Positions 29,301 through 39,058 of a DNA stretch of 64,000 bases are shown here, in pieces (position 1 is the stretch's first letter; every line of letters begins with the position of its first letter). Origin of the DNA: Zeugodacus cucurbitae (taxonomy: Eukaryota; Arthropoda; Insecta; Diptera; Tephritidae). Position numbers and translations under genes: made by a program. The notes under the pieces are model-generated. The model was not told the DNA's origin. It saw only the letters and a list, made by a program, of their open reading frames with translations, and ran no database searches. The DNA lies in NCBI RefSeq assembly GCF_028554725.1, contig NC_071671.1, positions 73,154,001 to 73,218,000 of the forward strand, given 5' to 3'.

Positions 29301-30070
29301 TGAGCTGTACTTGTATACGACGACATTGACATAGTATAGCGAATAAAAAGACGGCGGCTCCACTGGCTAGATCATGTTGTTCGAATGGACGAAAACACTC
29401 CAGCTTTGAAAGTGTTCGATGCAGTACCCGTCGGTGGAAGCAGAGGACGAAGAAATACCAGGTGGAGATCGACCTGGTTACACTTGTTATTTCCAACTGG
29501 CGCCGAATTGCGAGGGAAATTGAAGAATGACGCGCTATTATCGATTCGGATATAATCGGATAAAACGGTTTCTACGTCAATTACCTACATACATCAATTA
29601 GCTTTAACGCTGCATTCTTATAACATGAGCATCTCTGGCATTTTAATAAATGTACTGAACAGAACGTTTTCTGAAAAAAAAATTATTTCTGGCACAACTG
29701 TGAAGTGTCGTTATTGTGATTAAAAATAATGTGACTAACAGTTACATTCTTATCTCACATGCTTATCTCGAATAATTTGTTTTCAGGTCATTCGATTAAT
29801 TTCAAGAGCCCTAGCTTGGTCCCAAATGCCAAACATAATTTTTATTTCATTGACCATTTTTTTAAGCTGGGGAGAAGCGATTACTACTACTCTACTGTAA
29901 CTAAAGCTGTTGAAATTTTACCATTAGCTAATTTATTCCATGTTTGAATATTTTAAAACTCAGACTAAAACTCCTTCTTAATACGCCAACTGAAAATGTT
30001 TATTAGTGATTAATTATTTATGTATTGTTACTTACCGTTTGTCCATCGCCGTAATCCATTCCATTGCCAT
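8392..30070 (-). CDS. Epac: Epac: cAMP-activated Rap guanine nucleotide exchange factor
   Basis: Twenty coding exons join in frame to 1,001 codons, 5' to 3': 30036-30070, 27339-27481, 27020-27111, 22940-23086, 21746-21797, 20350-20441, 18690-18776, 18103-18244, 17531-17717, 14681-14826, 14095-14239, 13587-13763, 10984-11145, 10401-10554, 10124-10331, 9813-10066, 9561-9731, 9265-9398, 8575-8924, 8392-8519. Order of domains: cNMP-binding A (about 40-140, FGESILHELPRDSTVVT), DEP (about 205-290, GTELVDWLL), cNMP-binding B (about 330-450, FGKLALINDAPRAATI, with Lys where PKA has Glu), REM (about 480-590), Ras-association (about 655-740) and CDC25/RasGEF (about 745-995). Two cAMP domains give an Epac2-like layout. 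The protein loads Rap with GTP when cAMP binds. The start exon reads MAMEWITAMDKR, with an in-frame TAA just upstream. All exon phases agree. Exon 14 is entered through an AT-AC intron. Confidence 0.93.
10555..10983 (-). other. Probable U12-type AT-AC intron inside Epac
   Basis: On the minus strand the exon ends GCCAATTA and the intron opens ATATCCTTTT (10983 downward), the U12 donor consensus. TTCCTTAAC lies at 10573-10565, an exact match to the U12 branch-site consensus. The intron ends TATGCAC at 10555, about 11 bases after the branch adenosine. No GT donor or AG acceptor keeps the frame here. Using AT-AC joins TA+T as Tyr and restores LANYFHCDS, which aligns with the LLHHFHVEP helix of mammalian Epac2. 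Confidence 0.87.
11580..12050 (+). repeat. Interspersed repeat family A, diverged head part
   Basis: Shares GTTTGTCTGTCCGTCCGTC, ACTTGAGTAAAAATTGAGAT and TTCCTTGGCACCATAAGAAGG with the other family A copies. It lies in an Epac intron. Confidence 0.7.
12200..12435 (-). repeat. Dispersed repeat B, copy 1
   Basis: Reverse-complement match to 56310-56560. Shared blocks include AAAAATAGATGGC, CCTAAAGGTATATAAAATTG, TTTAATATCCTAAT and ATATCATGCAG. It abuts the left end of the Tc1-like element. Confidence 0.65.
12443..13526 (+). mobile_element. Decayed Tc1/mariner-like transposon in an Epac intron
   Basis: About 1.08 kb, bounded by CAGTAGCGGACAAAAA and its inverse TTTTTGTCCGCTACTG, with TA on both outer sides as expected for Tc1/mariner target duplication. 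Broken transposase frames run left to right. An N-terminal helix-turn-helix region lies at about 12609-12960 (SIRKICEQI, GSGRPKTATV), followed by pieces such as KVIFSDKSK near 13027. Stops and frameshifts are many, so it is not active. Confidence 0.85.
14968..16283 (+). repeat. Interspersed repeat family A, near full-length copy
   Basis: The most complete forward copy. The head is TATACTCTCGCTGTTGCGAG. The body holds the CCGTCCGTGCAAGCTGTAAC block and several GGGCGTGG..CCGCCC boxes. The tail is GCAAGAGTATAAAATGTTCG followed by CACACCCGAACTTAGCCC. It has no coding frame of note and sits in an Epac intron. Confidence 0.82.
16732..16955 (+). repeat. Dispersed repeat C, copy 1 (inverted partner at 22145)
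   Basis: Contains GTTGGCACCTCATCTCC and CATCATAACTCATGATTGG, which reappear as the reverse complement at 22145-22351 with moderate divergence. Both copies lie in Epac introns. Confidence 0.65.
18933..19722 (+). repeat. Interspersed repeat family A, body and tail
   Basis: Starts inside the element (AAGTGTCATAACTAAGC) and runs to the tail GCGAGAGTATAAAATGTTCG and CGAACTTAGCCCTACC. The head is missing. Confidence 0.78.
19725..20195 (+). repeat. Interspersed repeat family D fragment
   Basis: Directly abuts the family A copy. It contains GATATCGGACCACTATATCA, CATACAAACCGAACGATCGG and a terminal hairpin-like TAGCTTCGGTACAGCCGAAG. This differs from family A and is typical of another common fly repeat; its exact class is not clear. 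Confidence 0.6.
20524..21135. mobile_element. Possible MITE in an Epac intron
   Basis: About 610 bases bounded by CTAATCATTGAATCCG and the inverse CGGATTCAATAATTAG, with further ATTGAATCCGT-like and TCGATCGAAAA motifs inside. I could not see a clear target-site duplication and there is no coding frame. Confidence 0.5.
22145..22351 (-). repeat. Dispersed repeat C, copy 2
   Basis: Reverse-complement partner of 16732-16955. It ends GGGAGATGAGGTGCCAAC. Confidence 0.65.
24294..25772 (-). repeat. Two tail-to-head copies of repeat family A (reverse)
   Basis: A truncated reverse copy starts near 24294 with a degraded GTAAGAAAGGGCTAATTCCG tail. It is followed from about 24640 by a nearly complete reverse copy (TTTATACTCCCGCAATTTAT to TTTTGTTGCGAGAGTATAAA at 25772). 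The inner copy keeps the GGACGGACGGACAGACAGAC block near 25602. Confidence 0.78.
25870..26110 (-). repeat. Interspersed repeat family A fragment
   Basis: A reverse fragment sharing CAATGGTCCGATTTCG, AAGGGACACGTGCACCAAG and ACATACAGACATCC with the head part of family A. Confidence 0.65.
28080..29600 (+). mobile_element. LINE fragment with broken reverse transcriptase, in Epac intron 1
   Basis: Pieces of a non-LTR reverse transcriptase run in order: WNLSVLCPIHKKGDP and ANYREINLLNLAYKVLSSVL (from about 28330), GHYQCGFILGKSTTDQIFTM, the catalytic YADDIDIIGK box (from about 28814), VVDNFVFLGTSINNTNN, then KLYKSLIIPVLLYSAE-like and LDHVVRMDENTPALKVFDA-like pieces. Frames are broken by stops and frameshifts. 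It is truncated at the 5' end. The clade is not assigned. Confidence 0.85.
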
Positions 30071-31606
30071 TATTTGCGGCGTTTATATTAATTTTTCTCC
30101 ACAATTAAATAATGTAAATGTTTCCGGTATTATTTTTCTTATTACAGGAAATTTAAAAACGTGTAGGACCAAATTAAATCTACATTGCTTTTCTTTGATG
30201 TAGATATATTAGTATTCAGGCTGAGAATAGTCATTTATTTTGAAGACTAAAGGCTAGTTATTAATTTTTTATAAAATACTCATTTCATCACTTCCATCCT
30301 ACGCATTGCTTTATAAGTAATATTTTTTTTCTATGTTGTTTCTATTCAATGTTGTTTTAATACGTTTTGATAGCGACTCATCGATCAAAAGAGCGATACA
30401 TTCAGATAAACTGACAATGTCTTTGCATAACTGTTATCACTTTTTTATTTCTTTAATTTCCTTTAACAGCTGTTCCCTGACTGTATTTGCTGAAGTGTCT
30501 TTTAATTTATGATTTATGCTGCCGTTGTTGTAAAGTATTAAATGAAACCACGAATTTAAATATATTTAAGTTAACACAAATTTATAAAATATTTTAATTA
30601 CAATTACAATTAAATACCCATTAAAATTGTTTGTCACTTCCTTGATTTTCTAAGGACAAGTTAGATGTATTCTAGTGGATTATAGAATCCGTTTCGGAGT
30701 AAATTATCAAGGGATGATTTAAGATCATTTTTACTTGTTTGTTGCTGTCGGTAAGAAGGTAGTAGTTAAAAGTCGCTGAAAGAACGAAAGGCTAAACCCA
30801 AAAATCTAGTTGGAGAAGTGTTTCGACGAATGGAAGAAGCGCTAGGCATAACATAGAATGGGGACTATTTTGAAGGGGACTACATTAATGTAGACGAATC
30901 AATAATTTTTTTTTTTTGTAAAAAAACGAAAATTCTCGTAAATTTTTGAAGACTAATCGTAAATGAGCGCGCTAGATGGCATTGTTACAGGATTATTGTC
31001 CAACTATACATACTATACATATGTACATACGTTTATATGCAAATATGCGATACATAATTAATGTACGCACCTTAAGAAAGAATTTAGCATTAATGTCGCA
31101 CTTCATTATAATGTTTTTCAACACTATATACTATAATTATATGTAAAAATGTATGTACAAATGTATGTGCATGAGAAAATATGAAAACATTCAGGACGAA
31201 TCAATGGATTTTCGAAATATCACTACTCTCACTAGTTTTTGATTCCAATGTTGTAGTAATGTATTTTATTTTTAACTTTGAAATAGGAAATTATATTAAT
31301 TATTAATGAAAATATATACACTGACTGAAAGTAACTAACAGAACTTAATACATCTAATATTTTGTTTTTTTTTCACCGCACAAGTCGAACTCATCAAGAT
31401 ATCCAACACACATGTAGAAATCAGAACACGCCGCATTCATATGAAGGCACCAAAATCCTATTCATCAATGCATTACAAATTCACACTCAAACATATTGGC
31501 GCCTGTTGTGGGTTTACTCAATGATTTAAGTATTCGCAGGTATTTAAGAACTGTAAATTGATGTTTACCTCAAACACTCTTTTGATCAATTACAAATGTA
31601 TGCAGT

Positions 31607-31634
31607 AATATATATATATATATATATATATATA
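31607..31634. repeat. (TA)n microsatellite
   Basis: About 14 uninterrupted TA units. Confidence 0.95.
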
Positions 31635-32281
31635 CGTACATTTGTGATATACATATGTAATTAGTTTAGTTTTCGAATTAATATTTGGTACTTTTGTTAA
31701 ATGTTAGTATTTGCCCAGATAGTAATTATCCGCTGAGAACATCCATGCTCGATTGTCGGTTGTTTTGCAACTGTTGCAATATATACTTCGAGCTTTGCTC
31801 TTCACCATACTTCTTAGAGCTTTTGAAAACATCCCCTATAGAGAAGTGTGTTGGGTAAACTGTTTATTCGTATTTGCAATGTACATATGTTTAAACAAAC
31901 GGAAAATATGTATATGCAAATCTCTAGTCTAATCCGTCTTATATAAATAAGTATCTATAAATTTGGCTCTTGTTCCATGCATGCTTGTGTCGCTTACACC
32001 ACACATCTATTTGTAATGCAACTCCTGTGATCCCAGAAACTGTTCCACAAGTTTTGTGAGGGATTTGTGAGGGAAGCTTTTTAGTTTTACAAGTATTTAT
32101 TCATGCGCTTTACCAAGGAATATTGTTTTATAAGGAGATAACAATCTATGCAATTTAAATTGAATTAATTTTAAATGACTTATTTATTACTTCTAATTTT
32201 TATGTATTTATAAATGATTTAGAATATAAAATATACTTAGCAGCATGTTAATTCTTTAAAATTACCATTTTATAAAATGAG

Positions 32282-33705
32282 GAGTGACTTTTCAAAAGGG
32301 ATATTTACATTCTTATTTTTTATTTTTAACCAAGTATGCAGTCTTGTTATGATCAGAACGAGATAGTTTCCAAGTAAAGAAGCTTTAAATGTGAGTGTCC
32401 GTTTCAAAGGGGAGATTTTTACGCATAAAAATATAGCTCATTTCAAAACAAAAGAGAATATTTACAAATTATTTTTTTCTGGGGCATGTTATAGTTCAAA
32501 CAGTCAAAAACGTTCCACCCGCCCGTACTTGTCGCCCGTAGTCACCAAAATGTGTCAAAAGTTATGCCCGTAGAATCAAAGAAAAAATGAGTAATGAATG
32601 TTGCCATTGCTCAACTTGTCTTGTTTAGTTTTAGTTTTTCAGTTTTAATTTCTCATAATATAAGCGATGAAAACTGAAACCCAACTATTACAAATAATCT
32701 TAATATTTAAAAATAATATCATTCGACTGTTTTTACTAGCTAATTTCGTGAGGATTTTAACGACTTTTTGACTTTACCACATACACAATGAGAACTGCAG
32801 AAGATCAAAATAGTGGCGGAAGAAAGATAGTAATGAGAAAAAAACCGCGAGAACGGAAATTGTAAAATTTGATGTTCTCGTTTTAATTGGAATATCTACG
32901 TTTCGACATCGTTTTGTAACAACATTCTATAATATTTTGCAGTTACGCAGACAAGGAACTTCTGTGTATGAGTTTCAAGATACCTTGCTCATATACATTT
33001 TCAAAATATTGATACAAGTGCAAATCCATTCCGTTGACTTTTGTTATACGCAATAGAAAAACCTTGTATAACAGAAAGACGAAGATTGAAGATGAAACAT
33101 TTTTATAACGCTTGATAACTTCACATGAAGCACAACGGAAAGGTGACCCTAGGCACTGAGTTCTTCATGTTCGATATACGGGGCCTTGAAAAGTTATAGT
33201 CCGATTTCGACAATTTTTTCACAAGTGATGCCACAGTTCAAATACAGTATTTGTGTAAAATTTTATTCCGCTAGCACAACGGAAAGGTGACCCTAGGCAC
33301 TGAGTTCTTCATGTTCGATATATGTACGGGGCCTTGAAAAGTTATTTCGACAATTTTTCCACAAGTGATGCCACAGTTCAAATACAGTATTTGTGTAAAA
33401 TTTTATTCCGCTATCTTCTTTGGTTCCTACTGAATATGCTATAAAGTTAACGAATCAGATGGAATTCAAAATTGAGTTATAGGGGAACATATTTTTCCTC
33501 CGTGTCGTCAGGGTGTTAAGAGAGTATTATGTACAAAATTTTATTGAAATCGGTCGAGTAGTTCCTAAGGTATGGTTTTTGACCCATAAGTGGACAACGC
33601 ACGCCCATTTTCAATGTTTTTAAAAAATCAGAGTGCAAACTTTTTCTGTCATTTCTTCTTTATAAAAATATTAAGATGTAGATATCCCCTTTTGAAAAGT
33701 CACTC
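32282..33705. mobile_element. Terminal-inverted-repeat element, 1.4 kb, composite
   Basis: Bounded by GAGTGACTTTTCAAAAGGGA and an inverse copy ending CCTTTTGAAAAGTCACTC. The similarity continues inward for roughly 35 bases (ATATTTACATTCTTA against ATATCTACATCTTA). No transposase frame is visible, and the right half has been invaded by or is built from family A sequence. No clear target-site duplication was seen. Confidence 0.6.
33130..33640 (-). repeat. Family A fragment with a 144-base tandem duplication
   Basis: The stretch from GCACAACGGAAAGGTGACCC at 33130 to CCGCTA is repeated from 33274 almost exactly, apart from small indels. The following sequence continues a normal reverse family A copy. 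Confidence 0.8.
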
Positions 33706-33715
33706 ATCAAATACT

Positions 33716-34130
33716 AGAGGCCCGGTACGTGCTTCGCTACGTATAAAGTGAAATAATAAACAAATTTTATTTTAACATCAAATTCATTTATTCAAACAAA
33801 AAATATTTTATTATAAATGATGAACCCCTCGACCGATTTTGTGCAAACTTTACATAAACCATCAGCTGAATAGTCCGAACAAAGTCTTAAGTTATAAAAT
33901 TATATGAAGAGTTCACAGTAACACAGAGTGCAAAATTAGTGCATTCGTTTCGAAAATATATATGTACATATATCTTAAGAAGTTTGGAACGACTTCATCA
34001 AACAGAATAACTACGATAGTTCAAAAGAGACTCTGTAACCTCAAAACGGTTTTCCTAGTCCATAATGAAATATTAGCCTGTTATATTATAAAATGTTTCA
34101 TTCAGGGACAGTATTAACAAAAATGCTTAT
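33716..34130. repeat. Worn interspersed repeat (GTGCTTCGCTACG type)
   Basis: Opens GGCCCGGTACGTGCTTCGCT and contains CCTCGACCGATTTTGTGCAA, wording common to degenerate insect transposon remnants. No frame. Confidence 0.4.
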
Positions 34131-34716
34131 AGGTGGAAATTGTAAATGAAATTATATGTGCATTTATATAATCAGTATTGCATTATGCTAGAAAGGAATT
34201 GTTAACATCAAAAGAAAATTTATTTCTTTGTATGTTTAGTATGAAGTTATAGAATATGGTTATTAAAAAGTGATATTTTGTTTTTTTATTTTTTAATTTT
34301 TTATATAGTAATAAAACCGTTTTACTTTTATTTAAAAAAATTATATAAATGTATCTACTTAAAATAAAAAAAAAGTGTTTTGGTTGAAATGAAGTTTTGG
34401 CGGTTACTATGTTAATACCTGTAATGCTCTGTATCCGGGTTAATTCTAATGGAAGTTGGCCTCAATTTACACATCGCTATTTAACAAACATATTATTATT
34501 ATATAAACTATAACCAAACTATTATATCGAATCTTCAGTAAATTTGTTTGTATTTCTAAATTCCAATTCACTGCTCCAGTAAATTTCTCTATAAATACAT
34601 ACACGTATGTTTAATTAGAAAATTGTAGTTGTTTTCTTTCTGTATTGTATCTTGTGATCAACCAAATTTAAACTTATTATCACTGCAAAGTATAAACCAC
34701 GTATTATTTCAAATAC

Positions 34717-34849
34717 ATGGCAGAATTACCAGATCTCAATGATATTGAACTTGGAAGCACAGGCAAATTGCGGCGCTCTGCTTCTGCCAGTAGCATCGAC
34801 ATTAAGTCGCCGCTTTCTGCTGCTGTCTGTGAAAGTGTTTTGCAAACAA
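34717..34849 (+). other. Coding-like leader or upstream ORF before SdhB
   Basis: An ATG opens a frame reading MAELPDLNDIELGSTGKLRR followed by a Ser-rich stretch (SASASSIDIKSPLSAAV). Codon use looks more like real coding sequence than like spacer. A possible donor, CAA|GTATAT, lies at 34849/34850. Without a splice the frame runs to 34953, overlapping the SdhB start at 34920 in a different frame. It may be an upstream ORF in the SdhB leader or the first exon of another gene. I do not recognise the protein. Confidence 0.35.
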
Positions 34850-34919
34850 GTATATATTTTTGTTCGGGTTTCAAGATATTTGCAAACTACTTTGACATAT
34901 TATTTGTCCTGGTTAAATC

Positions 34920-36276
34920 ATGGCTCTCGTTAACGAAGCGCGTATTGCATTGAACCGTATGGGTGTGATTTCTAGACGCCAACAGGTAATGAGAAGTGTG
35001 CACAGACATTTAGTTATAGTTTTCAGCTGTGTGCAGTAAAAATATGACGAGATACGATTTTTTTACATTACATAATGCAAAAATGAATTCTTTGGTTGAA
35101 AGCTCTAATTACTAAATAATCCAAATATATTTCTTTATAATTTGTTATTCTAAAAATTATACAATACCTAAGTTACCTTTTGCGAAAATCGTATTTTCCA
35201 GTACAAATGCGTACGTTTTTGCACATACATATGTTCACTAAATTATATCACTGTTTCAAGTGCAATATTTCCATAAGTGGTCAATAAATGAACTACTTCA
35301 TATTATTATATATGTATGACCATAGCTTCGATCACTCACAACGAGCAAATATTTGGCCCAACAAGTGGAGCCACAAGATATAAAGGCACCGCAAATCAAG
35401 ACTTTTCAAATCTACCGATGGAATCCTGATAATGCTGGAGAAAAGCCGTACATGCAGACGTATGAGGTGAATCTACGTGAATGCGGTCCTATGGTCTTAG
35501 ATGCTTTAATCAAAATTAAGAATGAGGTAGACCCAACATTAACTTTTCGTCGTTCATGCCGGGAGGGAATTTGCGGCTCATGTGCTATGAATATCGGCGG
35601 TACAAATACTCTGGCTTGTATTAGGTGAGTAATTAAAAAAATCGTACATTAAAATATATGAACAAAAAAATATTTAAATTTTTGTAGCAAAATTGATACA
35701 AATCTTTCAAAGCCGCTTAAAGTGTACCCCCTCCCACACATGTATGTGGTTCGTGATTTAGTGCCCGACATGAATAACTTTTATGAACAGTACCGTTCAA
35801 TTCAACCATGGTTACAAAGAAAGTCAGTTCATTTTGATATCTATATCTTTATTGTTATATTTTAATCACGATTTTGTTATAGGAATGAGGTAGCCGAATC
35901 AAAAGGTAAAGCGCAATATTTGCAATCTGTGGAAGATCGCTCTAAACTTGACGGTTTGTATGAATGCATTCTTTGTGCTTGCTGCTCAACTTCGTGCCCA
36001 TCATACTGGTGGAATGGAGACAAGTATTTAGGACCAGCTGTATTGATGCAAGCTTATCGATGGATTATTGATTCTCGAGATGAAAATACCACTGAACGTT
36101 TGAGCAAACTTAAGGATCCCTTCAGTGTGTATAGATGTCACACAATCATGAATTGTACTCGTACTTGCCCTAAAAACTTGAACCCTGGACGTGCTATCGC
36201 TGAAATAAAAAAGTTGCTTTCGGGCATGGCAAGCAAGCCAGCACCGAAATTGGATACAGCTGCTTTACACAAGTAA
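34920..36276 (+). CDS. SdhB: Succinate dehydrogenase iron-sulfur subunit
   Basis: Four exons join in frame: 34920-34985, 35326-35624, 35688-35822 and 35883-36276, giving 297 residues, the usual fly length. This is complex II subunit B in the mitochondrial inner membrane, carrying electrons from FAD to ubiquinone. The first exon (MALVNEARIALNRMGVISRR) and the start of the second form a mitochondrial presequence. The ferredoxin-type 2Fe-2S cysteines are in RRSCREGICGSCAMN and TNTLAC. The 4Fe-4S and 3Fe-4S ligands are in CILCACCSTSCPSYWW and CHTIMNCTRTCPKNLNPG. The C-terminus ALHK is typical. All splice sites are GT-AG. I placed the start in the first exon because exon 2 has no ATG in frame. Confidence 0.96.
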
Positions 36277-36921
36277 ATTAAATTTTAGTCGATTTGTTAT
36301 CACTTTTTCTTTTTTCCTATATGAAAGATATTTGAGGTTCTATGTTGAAATTATTATTCACCGAAAAGTACTTATTCATGAAGTAATATTCATAAATTAC
36401 AACTTTGCAGTTTAATTTTGAAAAAAACCCAAATTTATGTACGTAAAATAAAGATATAATTTAGCATAAATATAAAATTGTTTCTTATATTACATTCACA
36501 TGATCTTACAAATCAGGGGGGAAATATGAAATATTTAGTATATGTCTATAAACACGTATATGTACACACTATAAACATTTTTGAATATGTTTGTACTTAT
36601 AACAGGTAGTTCTAAATTGAATAGGTTTCTGAAAAATATTAAATGTGATAAACATTTGTAAAGTACATTTTAAATTATGTACAAGAGTCAATTTGTCGAA
36701 ACTATGATGCATACATACATATATATTTATATGTATAGCGTTAAAGAAAGGGTTAAACTTGGCGTCAAAGAAAAGTTTTAGAGGCTTGGCAGCACTTGTC
36801 ATATATAACAGTATGCAAATTCACTAAGTCTAATGAATGATACCGCTATAAAATCCATTTAATTTTTGTTATAACAGAGATAACATTGATGGATATTCAG
36901 TAAATCCGGGTTCAATCTAAG
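36277..36921. other. SdhB 3' UTR and short spacer
   Basis: AT-rich, with a possible AATAAA at about 36448. No coding content seen. Confidence 0.6.
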
Positions 36922-37509
36922 ATGTTGTCAGTTGCAGAGATAATAAATTTATTAAATATTATTCCAGTTGGTTACAAACGACCGGAAGATAACTGTTTTA
37001 GTGCCGGCAATCAAATGTACATACCAGAATACAAAAAACTTGGAGTCATAACGGTGGCAAACGAATTGCAGGATGATTTGCCTGTACCAGACGAAAATGA
37101 TTTATTTTGTGATGTTCCTGGGTGTCAACTTGCTTTCGAAGACACCGCCTCTTACCAGGCTCATTTTTACAATATGCATCGATATTTGTGTTCTGTTTGC
37201 CGCCGTTGTCTGCCTACAGCACATTTGCTGGGTTTGCATATTTTAGAATATCATGACTCCTATTTTACTATTCGCGCACAACGTGGAGAGGCTATGTATT
37301 TATGTTTCTTGGGAGAATGTAAAGAGAAAATGCTAACCCAAAAGCAACGTAGAGATCACTGCATCAGCAAACACAAATTTCCAGCTAATTATAGATTTGA
37401 ACAATTGTGCGGCAAACCGTTTAAAAGACATAAAAAAAAAACATCTAAAAGTCTTGAGGCAAGAGAGACTATCGATGTCATGGAGGTGGTTGACAACTTG
37501 AACAAATAA
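36922..37509 (+). CDS. ZNF511-like C2H2 zinc-finger protein
   Basis: An intronless gene of 195 residues. Three C2H2-like units run in order: FCDVPGCQLAFEDTASYQAH...MH (about 71-96), YLCSVCRRCLPTAHLLGLH...YH (about 98-123), and YLCFLGECKEKMLTQKQRRD...KH (about 137-163). After the third comes KFPANYRF, then a Lys-rich tail suggesting nuclear localisation. The spacing of the fingers and the FPANYRF block are those I associate with ZNF511, a poorly studied conserved nuclear protein. Its role is not established by sequence. The start at 36922 is the first ATG of the frame and follows AAG. Confidence 0.85.
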   Translation: MLSVAEIINLLNIIPVGYKRPEDNCFSAGNQMYIPEYKKLGVITVANELQDDLPVPDENDLFCDVPGCQLAFEDTASYQAHFYNMHRYLCSVCRRCLPTAHLLGLHILEYHDSYFTIRAQRGEAMYLCFLGECKEKMLTQKQRRDHCISKHKFPANYRFEQLCGKPFKRHKKKTSKSLEARETIDVMEVVDNLNK

Positions 37510-37658
37510 GCTTCCGTTGGACATCCAAAATTAAAACATATCTGCCACCAAGGGTGTACAGAAGACCCAACGGTAATTTACAATTGACTCATTTATTTTG
37601 TGTTTAAATTTTTATTTTAATAAATATAATGGAATTGTTTGTTTAATGCAGCATATTT

Positions 37659-37840
37659 TTATTTTGTCTTTGCTATACTTCTGAAATAAAAAATAGTGAA
37701 TAAACATATAATCACATGCAATTTAAATTAAGTTCTCACTTGTTAGAATTGGCCGAGATATAATGGTAAGCTACCACTAAAAGGAATAGGAAAACACCCA
37801 AAACATTGGAAAATATAGCCAATTGCACGTCGCTTATCAT
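37659..37840 (-). CDS. OST4: OST4, smallest oligosaccharyltransferase subunit
   Basis: A 40-residue protein from two exons, 37740-37840 and 37659-37680 (TAA). The first exon reads MISDVQLAIFSNVLGVFLFL followed by LVVAYHYISANSN, and the second adds KSIAKTK. It is almost all one membrane helix and matches the OST4 family pattern M-I-(T/S)-D-V-Q-L-A-I-F. OST4 stabilises the catalytic STT3 subunit in the ER oligosaccharyltransferase that N-glycosylates secretory proteins. The intron has GTGAGA and TTTCAG ends. A leader intron is also likely: a CTTGCAG acceptor lies at 37866 and an AAG|GTAAGAAG donor at 38663/38662. The gene is easy to miss because no long frame covers it. Confidence 0.93.
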
Positions 37841-37865
37841 TTTGCTTATTTTCTTCCTTCACAAC

Positions 37866-38662
37866 CTGCAAGCAAAACAAATATTCATAATTAATGTCGT
37901 TTAAAATAAGATCGAAAATGACACGTCACGATACACATTTAATTGGTTGCAAATAAAATACTAAACACAAATTCAGGCATAATTTTGAACCATTACTTTA
38001 ATAAAAATTTAAGAGTTATTTATTGCAATTTTACCACTTTCAATAATATAGTTTCCAAATAATTATATGTATCAACAAATAGTTCAATTTTCAGTATACA
38101 GCCGGTGTACTATTTTACAATAGTGACGAGAAAGTCGACTTTTGATTTTTTGATATCGATATCCATATCGAAATAAAAAGACCTACAAGTTACGACTCAA
38201 CTGAAACTCGAATACATTTAAATAATTATCATAGAAACTAATCCAGCCGTTACACGTTCAAGAAATTATTTTCAAGTTGCTACACACTCACACTTTTTCA
38301 CTACCACGCTACACACTCTCACTTTTCGAACTTGAAATTCGTCTTGCCCCTGTTCTCATAACAGAAATTTCGACATAACCGAAATGAACCCGGTTTTTTA
38401 TACACCCAAGTTTAACAGTCCAGTCGACAGCAATCCTTAAAATTATTTGGGGAATGCGACAACAACAATAATATGAAACGTATAAAATAGTTTCGGGTGG
38501 TTATACCAAATCAGCCAGTTTAAGGTGAAATTTCGAATCAGTTTGTGCTTAAGTAAATTAAAAATTACAAAATATTTTTGTAAAAATAAAATTTAAACCC
38601 GAAAATTAATAATTCTCATATCCGATTTTTGTTTATTTCCGTACTTTTGGAAAACTTCTTAC
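37866..38662 (-). other. Probable OST4 leader intron
   Basis: The minus strand shows CATAGAAG|GTAAGAAG at 38663/38662 and TTTTGCTTGCAG| at 37866. This would join a short untranslated exon above 38663 to the 25-base leader just before the OST4 start. It is inferred from splice signals only. Confidence 0.5.
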
Positions 38663-39058
38663 CTTCTATGACGTCTGCTACACGTTCAATATTAATCGTG
38701 TATTGCGATATTTATTGAACGATTCTCAATTGCTTACTCAGTCCAAAGTTGCACCTGTTGGCAAGAGTGATTCTGCGTTGGAAACAAACTGAAATAAATA
38801 AATATAAACTTTTTCCAGTCGATATGCCCCGTTATTTTTCTCTAATGCGTAATTGGTAATTTTACATTCATGAAGTGTAGATTGAAAAATGTTTCTCGCG
38901 CCTTGGTTTTGGATTAGATTATTGAATTAAAATTATTGCTTGTGCATACCGCAGGCAAGGTATCAGCTGTTATTAACAAATATCGATGTAATTGTAGGGA
39001 CAAAACGTGTTTGTATTTCACCAGCATACTTTCAAATAATCGAATGTACTTTTGAAAT

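Larger units (their letters stand above)
30071..34716. other. Region between Epac start and SdhB
   Basis: I see no gene here. The part near 30071 is presumably the Epac 5' UTR and promoter. The rest is AT-rich spacer with a TA microsatellite (31607-31634), a terminal-inverted-repeat element (32282-33705) and a worn repeat beginning CCCGGTACGTGCTTCGCTAC near 33721. Confidence 0.55.
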
